Positions 17,888 to 26,929 of a stretch of DNA of 64,000 nt are shown here, in pieces. Source of the DNA: Paraprevotella clara YIT 11840 (GTDB lineage: Bacteria; Bacteroidota; Bacteroidia; Bacteroidales; Bacteroidaceae); the NCBI RefSeq assembly GCF_000233955.1, contig NZ_JH376595.1:43669-107668 (forward strand). Direction: 5' to 3'. Every line of letters starts with the position of its first letter. Within the stretch, counting starts at the first letter, position 1. The notes under the pieces were generated by a model. That model was given only the letters and a program-made list of their open reading frames with translations, ran no database searches and was not told where the DNA came from. The position numbers and the translations under genes were made by a program.

Positions 17888-18286
17888 ATGGGAAAGCAGG
17901 GTACACTGACAAAAGCTGAGATGCAAGTCATGAATATCCTTTGGAGTCTGCCTTCGATGAAGGGCACCATTTCGGATGTGCTTGAGGGGTACGGCGAGAA
18001 GAAACCGGCCTATACTACCGTAGCCACGTTCATGAAGATTTTGTTGAACAAGGGATACGTGGGATTTGAGAAGCTGAAAGGAACGAAAACCCAGTGTTAT
18101 TATCCTTTGATTACGAAACAGGAATATACGCGGAAAGTGCTGGACGGGGTGAAGGAGGACTTGTTCGGCGGTTCGTTGTCCTCTTTGGTTCGTTTTTTTG
18201 TCAAAGAGGAACGTATCTCGGAAGAAGAATTGAAAGAAATGCTTGAGATGGTGGAACGGCAGGGGGATGAGCCCCGGCGCGCGTAG
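17888..18286 (+). CDS. BlaI/MecI/CopY family repressor
   Basis: 132-residue winged-helix repressor. The N-terminal DNA-binding domain includes LTKAEMQVMNILWS and KKPAYTTVATFMKILLNKGYV, both diagnostic of the BlaI family; the C-terminal half is the dimerisation helix bundle. In staphylococcal bla/mec systems the repressor is inactivated by a membrane M56 protease, and here two M56 genes follow directly. No beta-lactamase or penicillin-binding protein gene is adjacent, so the stimulus and regulon are unknown. Confidence 0.92.
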   Translation: MGKQGTLTKAEMQVMNILWSLPSMKGTISDVLEGYGEKKPAYTTVATFMKILLNKGYVGFEKLKGTKTQCYYPLITKQEYTRKVLDGVKEDLFGGSLSSLVRFFVKEERISEEELKEMLEMVERQGDEPRRA

Positions 18287-18333
18287 CCCGCAGTCCACAG
18301 GGCATGGTGGTGGAACAGTTTAAAATATAGGAT

Positions 18334-19938
18334 ATGGGAACATTCTTGGTTTATATCATCAAATCGGCTTTGTGCCTGACATTGCTTTATCTGCCTTATA
18401 CCTTATTATTACGTAAGGAAAGGCTGCATCGCTTGAACCGTATGGCCCTGTTGGCCATACTTGCGGCTTCGTTCCTTTTCCCGCTTTCGCAGGAGGAGTG
18501 GTTTGGCGGAATGTGGCATTCGTGGCAGTCTGCCGCACCGGAAGGGGCGTATGCCGGATTGATAGACCGGCTTGGGCGGACGGAGCTTTTCATGCCGGAG
18601 GTCGTCATTATGCCGGATGCGGATGTTCCTGTTTGGCCTTTGGTGTGTGTCTGTCTTTATTTCGCAGGTCTGGCGGTGTCGTTGTCCGTCCGTATGTACC
18701 AGTTCTTCCGTATGCGTCGGGCGATATCTCGCGGTTGTCTGTGGCGCGAGAGCTTTTCAGACGGTATTACGCTCTACTGTCATGCCCGTCCCATGCCTCC
18801 TTTCAGTTGGATGCACAGCGTCGTGATGTGGGAAGGAGACTTGGAGGGCGATGCCGGCGAAGCCATTCTCATGCACGAAAAGGCCCATGTGCTGTACGGC
18901 CATTCCTACGATACGCTGCTGATGTTGGCTGTGGAGGCCGTACAGTGGTTCAATCCAGTGGTTTGGATGATGGAGATGGACTTGCGCTGCATTCATGAGT
19001 ATCAGGCCGACGAGTACGTACTCAACCATGGAGTCAACGCGAAGAACTATCAGTTATATCTAATAAAAAAGGCCGTTGGCAGCCGACTGCAATCTTTTGC
19101 CAACGGTCTGAATCAAAGCACACTTAAAAAACGTATTGCTATGATGTGTAACAAAAAATCAACGAAATGGGCAGTCTTGAAGTACATGTACCTGCTGCCC
19201 GTGGGGGCTTTTGCCACAGTGGCATTTGCCCGTCCGGAGATCGTAAACGGAGTAGACGGCCGGTTGGAGCAACTCTCTGCGGTCAAAGTTACGGATTTAT
19301 CCGCAACCGCGAAAGCCGTCGCGGCTGAAAATGTTCAGCCGGAACCTTTAAAAATGGAAAAAGCGGCTTCCAAAGCGGAAGTCTCCGGAGGGGAAGCCTC
19401 CAAGCCTTCTTCGGTTGTGGCGAAGGCAGATTCGGCCGTTGCCTCTTCGGAAAGGACGTCCGAAGGTATTGTGGTGACTGCGATGGCACCCCGGAATAAG
19501 GAGGAGGAGCCTGCCCGGACTAAGGAGAAAGATTCTGCACCTCGCTATATGATGGTGAAGAGAGCCCATGTCATGCCCAGCAAGATATACGATGAGGTAG
19601 ACGTGCGACCGACGTTTCCGGGTGGAGAAGCCGAGTGCATGGCGTATATGGCGCGTAACATAAAATATCCAAGAAAATGTATAGAAAACGGTGTAACGGG
19701 ACGCGTGCTCTGTCGTTTGGTCGTCGATACGGACGGGAGCCTGTGCAGTATCGAGATTAGAAGGGATTGTTATGCAAAGAAGATGGACGGCAGTCCGGCA
19801 CCCGAAGGAATGTTGCGACTGTTTGTCGACGAGGCATTCCGCGTAGTAGACGGAATGCCGAAATGGACACCGGGACAGAAGGACGGGAAGGTGGTGGCTG
19901 CGCGCTATGTTTTGCCGTTTACATTCCGTCTGCAATGA
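18334..19938 (+). CDS. BlaR1/MecR1-like M56 metallopeptidase with TonB-like C-terminus (copy 1)
   Basis: Membrane sensor-protease, 534 residues. N-terminal transmembrane helices lie at about 5-25, 35-52 and 100-120. The cytoplasmic zinc protease site is HEKAH (181-185) with HEYQAD (221-226) as third-ligand region. A further membrane helix (about 284-299) leads to an extracytoplasmic part with an Ala/Lys/Glu-rich linker. The C-terminal TonB-like domain (about 430-534) contains YPRKCIENGVTGRVLCRLVVD. There is no penicillin-binding sensor domain. It lies 47 bases after the repressor gene and presumably cleaves it. Confidence 0.9.
   Translation: MGTFLVYIIKSALCLTLLYLPYTLLLRKERLHRLNRMALLAILAASFLFPLSQEEWFGGMWHSWQSAAPEGAYAGLIDRLGRTELFMPEVVIMPDADVPVWPLVCVCLYFAGLAVSLSVRMYQFFRMRRAISRGCLWRESFSDGITLYCHARPMPPFSWMHSVVMWEGDLEGDAGEAILMHEKAHVLYGHSYDTLLMLAVEAVQWFNPVVWMMEMDLRCIHEYQADEYVLNHGVNAKNYQLYLIKKAVGSRLQSFANGLNQSTLKKRIAMMCNKKSTKWAVLKYMYLLPVGAFATVAFARPEIVNGVDGRLEQLSAVKVTDLSATAKAVAAENVQPEPLKMEKAASKAEVSGGEASKPSSVVAKADSAVASSERTSEGIVVTAMAPRNKEEEPARTKEKDSAPRYMMVKRAHVMPSKIYDEVDVRPTFPGGEAECMAYMARNIKYPRKCIENGVTGRVLCRLVVDTDGSLCSIEIRRDCYAKKMDGSPAPEGMLRLFVDEAFRVVDGMPKWTPGQKDGKVVAARYVLPFTFRLQ
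19177..19362 (+). repeat. 186-bp tract identical to 20867-21052
   Basis: Perfect direct repeat inside the two M56 genes (offset 1690 bp), covering the last membrane helix and the start of the linker. The sequence on the 5' side diverges much more. It is bounded by single-base differences at 19176 and 19363. Confidence 0.95.
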
Positions 19939-20023
19939 TGCTGTGCGGAACGAGTGTATGCCTGTAGGCATTCCAAACGTATTAGAATTTGAAAACGATT
20001 TGAAACCTTTTCGATATAATGAT

Positions 20024-21652
20024 ATGGGAACATTTTTAGTCTACATCATCAAATCGGCATTTTGCCTGACGTTGCTTTATCTGCCTTACACGTTGTTGTT
20101 GCGTGGGGAGAAGCACCATCGTTTGAGCCGTATGGCATTGCATGTCTTGTCGGTAGCTGCGTTCTTGTTACCGTTGGTACAGGAAGAGTGGTTCGGGGGG
20201 GCTGTCCGTTCATGGCAGACGGCAATGCCCGAAGGTACATACGCCGTGCTGGTGGAACGGTTGGAGCAGGCGGATGTGCTTGCCATGCCGGATACCGGGA
20301 GTAGTGAAGAAGCCGTACCCATCTGGCCTATGGTTTTGGTCGGCCTGTATCTTGCTGGTGTGGCCGTGTCGTTGGCCGTGCGGTTGTGGCAGTGGGTGCG
20401 CATGCACCGGTTTGTTTCCCGGGGATGTTTGTGGAAAGAAGGCCGTGAGGGCGGCATCACATTGTATTGTCATGCCCGTCCCGTGTCACCGTTCAGTTGG
20501 ATGCACTGTATTGTCATGTCGGAAGAGGATTTGGATGGCGAGGCCGGTCATGCGATATACGTCCACGAGAAAGCACACGTGCTTTATGGACATTCCTACG
20601 ACACGTTGTGGATGCTTGCTGTGGAAGCCGTGCAATGGTTCAACCCTGTGGTCTGGATGATGGAGATGGACATGCGGTGCATCCATGAGTACCAAGCTGA
20701 CGCTTACGTACTCGGCCAAGGCATCAATGCGAAGGATTATCAACTTTATTTAATCAGGAAAGCCGTCGGTGCCCGACTGCAATCTTTTGCCAACGGCTTG
20801 ACCCAAAGTACACTTAAAAAACGTATCATGATGATGACAAACAAAAAAACAAACAAGTGGGCGGTATTGAAGTACATGTACCTGCTGCCCGTGGGGGCTT
20901 TTGCCACAGTGGCATTTGCCCGTCCGGAGATCGTAAACGGAGTAGACGGCCGGTTGGAGCAACTCTCTGCGGTCAAAGTTACGGATTTATCCGCAACCGC
21001 GAAAGCCGTCGCGGCTGAAAATGTTCAGCCGGAACCTTTAAAAATGGAAAAAAGGGCTTCCAAAGCGGAAGTCTCAGAGGTGAAAGCCTCCAAGCCTTCT
21101 TCGGTTGTGGCGAAGGCAGATTCGGCCGTTGCCTCTTCGGAAAGGATGTCCGAAGGTATTGTGGTGAAAGCGATGGCACCCCGGAATGGCCTTCCAGACC
21201 GTGTGGAGTTCAAGGAGGCGGAGCTTGCCCGAACTGAAGGGAAAGATTCAGCGTCTTATTATTTGAGGTTGAAAAGTGCCAAGGTCCTGCCTCGTAATGT
21301 GTATGACGTGGTAGACGTTAAGCCGATGTTTCCGGGAGGTGATGCCGAGTGTATGGCGTATGTGGCGCATAACATGAAATACCCAAGCGAATGTTTGAAG
21401 AACGGTGTGACGGGACGCGTATTCTGTAGTTTTGTCATCGACACGGACGGGAGCCTGTGCCGTATCGAAGCGGGGGAGAAAAGTTATGCGAAGAAGATGG
21501 ACGGCAGTCCGGCACCCAAAGAAATGTTGCGACTGTTTGTCGACGAGGCTTTCCGTGTGATAAGCGGAATGCCGAAATGGACACCGGGACAGAAGGACGG
21601 GAAGGCGGTGGCTGTGCGCTATGTTTTGCCGTTTACGTTCCGTTTGCAATAG
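20024..21652 (+). CDS. BlaR1/MecR1-like M56 metallopeptidase with TonB-like C-terminus (copy 2)
   Basis: 542-residue paralogue of the preceding gene with the same plan: N-terminal membrane helices, HEKAH at 181-185, HEYQAD, a further membrane helix, a linker and a TonB-like C-terminal domain. The start at 20024 (MGTFLVYIIKS) matches copy 1 exactly; an ATG at 19907 lies inside copy 1 and is rejected. It differs from copy 1 over most of its length, with a longer linker (PRNGLPDRVEFKEAE). The last transcription unit element is the terminator at 21726-21778. Both copies keep intact zinc ligands, so both may be active. Confidence 0.9.
   Translation: MGTFLVYIIKSAFCLTLLYLPYTLLLRGEKHHRLSRMALHVLSVAAFLLPLVQEEWFGGAVRSWQTAMPEGTYAVLVERLEQADVLAMPDTGSSEEAVPIWPMVLVGLYLAGVAVSLAVRLWQWVRMHRFVSRGCLWKEGREGGITLYCHARPVSPFSWMHCIVMSEEDLDGEAGHAIYVHEKAHVLYGHSYDTLWMLAVEAVQWFNPVVWMMEMDMRCIHEYQADAYVLGQGINAKDYQLYLIRKAVGARLQSFANGLTQSTLKKRIMMMTNKKTNKWAVLKYMYLLPVGAFATVAFARPEIVNGVDGRLEQLSAVKVTDLSATAKAVAAENVQPEPLKMEKRASKAEVSEVKASKPSSVVAKADSAVASSERMSEGIVVKAMAPRNGLPDRVEFKEAELARTEGKDSASYYLRLKSAKVLPRNVYDVVDVKPMFPGGDAECMAYVAHNMKYPSECLKNGVTGRVFCSFVIDTDGSLCRIEAGEKSYAKKMDGSPAPKEMLRLFVDEAFRVISGMPKWTPGQKDGKAVAVRYVLPFTFRLQ
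20867..21052 (+). repeat. 186-bp tract identical to 19177-19362
   Basis: Second member of the perfect direct repeat; near-identity continues about 130 bases further 3' with scattered changes and then breaks down. Confidence 0.95.
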
Positions 21653-21725
21653 CATGTGAGCCGGTCGATATACGGACTGTCTTTCGGTGGGGGATGGACG
21701 TTCCGGTTTGACTTTACCTTGATGG

Positions 21726-21778
21726 GCCCGTTCCGTAGGGTCGAGGTTATGACGCCTCCTACGGGACGGGCTGTTTTT
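21726..21778. terminator. Terminator after the M56 operon
   Basis: A 14-bp stem with one G-T pair (GCCCGTTCCGTAGG at 21726-21739; CCTACGGGACGGGC at 21758-21771) is followed by TGTTTTT. Its right arm overlaps the last codons of the convergent flavoprotein gene. Confidence 0.8.
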
Positions 21779-23006
21779 GTACCGCGTTTTCCGCGATGGC
21801 CCGCGCCACGGTGTATGCCGTGGTCCATGCGGCCTGAAAGTTAAATCCTCCGGTCACGCCGTCGATGTCGAGCACTTCGCCTGCAAAGTAAAGTCCGGGG
21901 CAGGTCTTGCTTTCCAGCGTTTGCCGTTGCACCGATTCGAGGCTCACCCCTCCGCACGTGACGAACTCTTCGCGGAACGTACTCCTGCCGTCCACGTCGT
22001 AGCGGTCGTTGCACAACGTGTCGGCCAGTTTGCAAAGCCCTTTGTGCCCCAATTCGTTCCATTTCCGGTCGGGAGCGATGCCGGATTTACCGATGAGGTA
22101 ATGCCATAACCGCGCAGGCAAGTCGTACGGGCGCAAGCCGGAGATTTTCTTTTGCGGGTGGCGTTGCGCCATGTTTTGTAGGATGCCGGTCACGGTTTCG
22201 CTGTGGGGGTCGTTTGTCCAGTTGACGAAAATGGGGAAGCGGTAAGCTTTCTCCTGTATGAAACGGGCGGCATGGGAAGACAATTTCAGGATGGCCGGGC
22301 CGCTCATGCCCCAATGGGTGACGAGCAACGCGCCTGAATGCCTGAATTTGGTACCGGGGATGCCGACCAATGCCGGGTCTACCACAGTGCCCATCAGCCC
22401 GCGCAGTGCTGGGGAGGCGATGTTGAACGTAAAGAGCGAAGGGACGGGCGTTTCGATACGATGCCCCAACCGTTCCAGATAAGCGAAGCTTTCGCCACGC
22501 GGTGAACCGCCGGTTGTGATGGCCACGCGGTCGAATAGCAGACGGCCTTGGCGCACATCCTGAAAAGTGATTTCATACTTCCCGCCGCAGGGCGTGAGGG
22601 TTTCTACGCGGTGGGAGGTTTTCACCGTGACCCCCAATTCCGCAGCAAGGCTTTTCAGGCAACCGGCTACGGCACGGGCATCTTGTGCGGCCGGAAACAC
22701 ACAATGGTCGTCTTGCGCGACGAGCGGCACGCCGTGCGCTTCGAACCATCGGCAGGCATCCCGGTGCCCGAACTGTTTGAAAAGCCCCTTCAAGAGCTTG
22801 TGCCCACGGGGGTAGACCTGTTTCAGGTCTGTCACACCTTCAAAAGTATTGGTCAGGTTGCAGCGTCCGCCGCCCGAGACCAGTACTTTTTTCAATACAT
22901 CCGCCTGCCTTTCGAATACCGTGACCTCCACCTGCGGCGCGAATGTTTTCAGGTTGACGGCCAGAAAGAAGCCGGCCGCTCCTCCGCCAATGATTGCTAT
23001 CTCCAT
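21759..23006 (-). CDS. BaiN/HI0933-like NAD(P)/FAD-dependent flavoprotein
   Basis: 415-residue cytoplasmic flavoprotein. The N-terminal dinucleotide-binding motif is IIGGGAAG (5-12), followed by the family signature SGGGRCNLTN (about 44-53), the ATGGSPRG-like segment (ITTGGSPRG), and a C-terminal FAGEVLDIDGVTGGFNFQAAW that closes the FAD site. The family includes a bile-acid dehydratase-associated reductase (BaiN) and many uncharacterised members; the substrate here is unknown. Promoter -7 box at 23033-23040. Confidence 0.92.
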   Translation of the reverse strand: MEIAIIGGGAAGFFLAVNLKTFAPQVEVTVFERQADVLKKVLVSGGGRCNLTNTFEGVTDLKQVYPRGHKLLKGLFKQFGHRDACRWFEAHGVPLVAQDDHCVFPAAQDARAVAGCLKSLAAELGVTVKTSHRVETLTPCGGKYEITFQDVRQGRLLFDRVAITTGGSPRGESFAYLERLGHRIETPVPSLFTFNIASPALRGLMGTVVDPALVGIPGTKFRHSGALLVTHWGMSGPAILKLSSHAARFIQEKAYRFPIFVNWTNDPHSETVTGILQNMAQRHPQKKISGLRPYDLPARLWHYLIGKSGIAPDRKWNELGHKGLCKLADTLCNDRYDVDGRSTFREEFVTCGGVSLESVQRQTLESKTCPGLYFAGEVLDIDGVTGGFNFQAAWTTAYTVARAIAENAVQKQPVP

Positions 23007-23032
23007 TGTTCCCTCGATTCTTTTCTAAGGAA

Positions 23033-23040
23033 CAAAGGTA
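23033..23040 (-). promoter_or_regulatory. -7 box TACCTTTG of the BaiN-like gene
   Basis: Exact consensus on the minus strand, 26 bases before the ATG at 23006. Confidence 0.65.
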
Positions 23041-23212
23041 AGTATAATCGGGCGGATTTGAAATGATGATTCTGACATTTTGCTACTTTCAGCTCTAAAT
23101 CAGTAGTTTCAAAAGACAGCGGTTAGGAGAATCTAAAAAGACAGGAATGTATAAGTATGCAATTTCCGTGTCGTTTTTACTGTTTTATGCAGTATATATT
23201 CATTTACTTTGA

Positions 23213-23257
23213 GGAAAGAAAAAAATCGTTTGCAGCCAAACGAAAAATTTCTTTCCT
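23213..23257. repeat. Palindromic intergenic repeat, copy 2 (short)
   Basis: An inverted repeat around CGTTTG-CAGC-CAAACG with A/T-rich flanks closing in GGAAAG and CTTTCC. GCCAAACGAAAAAT (23235-23248) is identical to 34198-34211 in copy 3. Confidence 0.5.
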
Positions 23258-23650
23258 CATATAAATTCCGGGTACTCCGCATGTCGTGGAAAAAATCCGC
23301 CCGAAATGGGAATTTTTCGCTGCACGAAGAGGGGCAAAACTGCTTTTTTGCGACTTTCTCGTTCTATTTCCCTGTTTTTTGCCGACAAGATTTTACGGAC
23401 AGAATGTCGGCGGTTCCACCTCGCAGGTTTCACCGGAAGAAGAAAGAAGCGGAGGACGGGCGGTTTCCGTCTGCTTTTGTTTTGTGAAAAAGCTGCCGGA
23501 CTGTCTTTTTGATTTTTTCGGGAGGCGCGTGCGTCGCTTATTGGGCATCGAGCCCGCAGGAAGGGGCGAATGGACGATTCTCGAAGGTATGGGATTGACG
23601 TTTTGACAGATTGTGCCGGAAAAGTACGCTTTTCTTTTTTCTTTGCGCCC

Positions 23651-23681
23651 TTGGGCGTTTTCTGCGAATTGACTATCTTTG
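23651..23681 (+). promoter_or_regulatory. Promoter of ligA
   Basis: TTGG at 23651-23654, 19 bp, then TATCTTTG at 23674-23681. The roughly 70-base leader contains TGACGGGG (from 23692) and its complement CCCCGTCA (ending at 23739), which can close a hairpin before the ATG at 23754. Confidence 0.65.
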
Positions 23682-23753
23682 CTTATGCGAATGACGGGGG
23701 AGCCGTTCGCGGGAACAGAGCCGCGATGTCTCCCCGTCAGGGTTTATCATTGA

Positions 23754-25766
<2,013 letters not shown>

Positions 25767-25773
25767 AAGATTG

Positions 25774-25804
25774 TTTGCATTATGGGATTTTATTTGTATT
25801 TTTG
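25774..25804 (+). promoter_or_regulatory. Promoter of dapA
   Basis: Textbook Bacteroidetes promoter: TTTG at 25774-25777, exactly 19 bp, TATTTTTG at 25797-25804, 28 bases before the ATG. Confidence 0.85.
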
Positions 25805-25832
25805 TCGCGAAATAGATAGAACTACTTAAACT

Positions 25833-26726
25833 ATGGCACAAAATAAGTTCAAGGGGTTGGGAATTGCTTTGATAACTCCTTTTAAATCGGATGGTGAAGT
25901 GGACTATGAGGCGTTGACCCGTCTGGTAGAATATCAGATACGGAATGGCGTGGATTTCCTGTGTATTATGGGAACGACGGCCGAAACACCTTGCCTATCG
26001 GCTGACGAGAAGAAGATATTGAAAAAGATGCTTGTGGAGCGTGTAGCCGGCCGTGTTCCTTTGTTGATGGGATGTGGCGGGAATAACACGGCAGCAGTAG
26101 TTAAAGACCTGAAGGAAGGGGATTGGAGTGGCATCGACGGTATCTTGTCGGTTTGTCCTTATTATAACAAGCCTTCGCAGGAGGGGCTGTACCAGCATTT
26201 CAAAGCCATAGCGGAGGCTTCGCCCGTGCCGGTCGTGTTGTATAACGTACCGGGGCGTACGGGAGTCAACATGAGTGCGGAGACGACATTGCGCTTGGCC
26301 CGTGATTTCGAGAATATAGTGGCCGTCAAGGAGGCCAGTGGGAATATGACCCAGTTGGAGGATGTGATAAAAAACAAGCCTCGCGACTTCGATGTCCTTT
26401 CAGGAGATGACGGCATCACTTATCCGCTGATTACGATGGGGGCGGTAGGTGTGATTTCAGTGATAGGCAATGCCTTGCCCGCCGAATTCAGCCGTATGGT
26501 CCGCATGGCACTGAACGGAGATTACGAGCATGCCCGTATTATTCACCACAAGTTCTCGGATTTGTTCAAATTGTTGTTTGTGGATGGCAATCCGGCCGGC
26601 GTAAAAGCCATGCTCCATGCCATGGGAATGATTGAGAACCAACTTCGTCTGCCTTTGGTGCCTACACGGTTGACCACAATGGAGAAAATCTCGTCTATTT
26701 TGAAAGAGTTGGATATCCGCTATTAA
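25833..26726 (+). CDS. dapA: 4-hydroxy-tetrahydrodipicolinate synthase
   Basis: Condenses pyruvate with aspartate semialdehyde, the first committed step to lysine and meso-diaminopimelate. 297 residues, TIM barrel. Schiff-base Lys166 is in VAVKEASGN, Tyr137 in VLYNVPGRTG, and the carboxylate-binding GTTAET is at 47-52. It is transcribed alone from its own strong promoter and ends at a terminator. Confidence 0.97.
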   Translation: MAQNKFKGLGIALITPFKSDGEVDYEALTRLVEYQIRNGVDFLCIMGTTAETPCLSADEKKILKKMLVERVAGRVPLLMGCGGNNTAAVVKDLKEGDWSGIDGILSVCPYYNKPSQEGLYQHFKAIAEASPVPVVLYNVPGRTGVNMSAETTLRLARDFENIVAVKEASGNMTQLEDVIKNKPRDFDVLSGDDGITYPLITMGAVGVISVIGNALPAEFSRMVRMALNGDYEHARIIHHKFSDLFKLLFVDGNPAGVKAMLHAMGMIENQLRLPLVPTRLTTMEKISSILKELDIRY

Positions 26727-26752
26727 GCAGATACCGGATTGAATCGTATGCA

Positions 26753-26793
26753 GCCGCCTGCCGGAGAGTTTATTCCGTCGGGTGGCTTTTTTT
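26753..26793 (+). terminator. Terminator of dapA
   Basis: Stem GCCGCCTGCCGG (26753-26764) against CCGTCGGGTGGC (26775-26786) with two wobbles and one mismatch, followed by seven T. Confidence 0.85.
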
Positions 26794-26929
26794 GTACCTC
26801 CTGTTTCCGATGGGTTGATAGGTGTTCTGAATAGTTAAATAATGTGTGTTTTTGCGGATTTTCCGGCAGACGTTCGTAAACCGTGTAGAAAGCATTGGAA
26901 ATAAGAACGGAAACCAATATTTATCATTT

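Larger units (their letters stand above)
23007..23753. other. 747-base gene-free stretch with repeat copy
   Basis: Between two divergent genes. It holds the flavoprotein promoter (23033-23040), a repeat copy (23213-23257), the ligA promoter (23651-23681) and an inverted repeat in the ligA leader. Short open frames at 23209-23606 exist in all three forward frames but have no recognisable product, no ribosome site and low-complexity composition, so I do not call them genes. Confidence 0.6.

Noticed and set aside
18334..21652. Methicillin- or beta-lactam-resistance locus
   Set aside because: The sensors lack a penicillin-binding domain and no beta-lactamase or PBP gene is adjacent.
23209..23606. 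Overlapping forward open frames in the gap before ligA
   Set aside because: Low-complexity translations in several frames, no ribosome site, no family, and the region contains a repeat copy.
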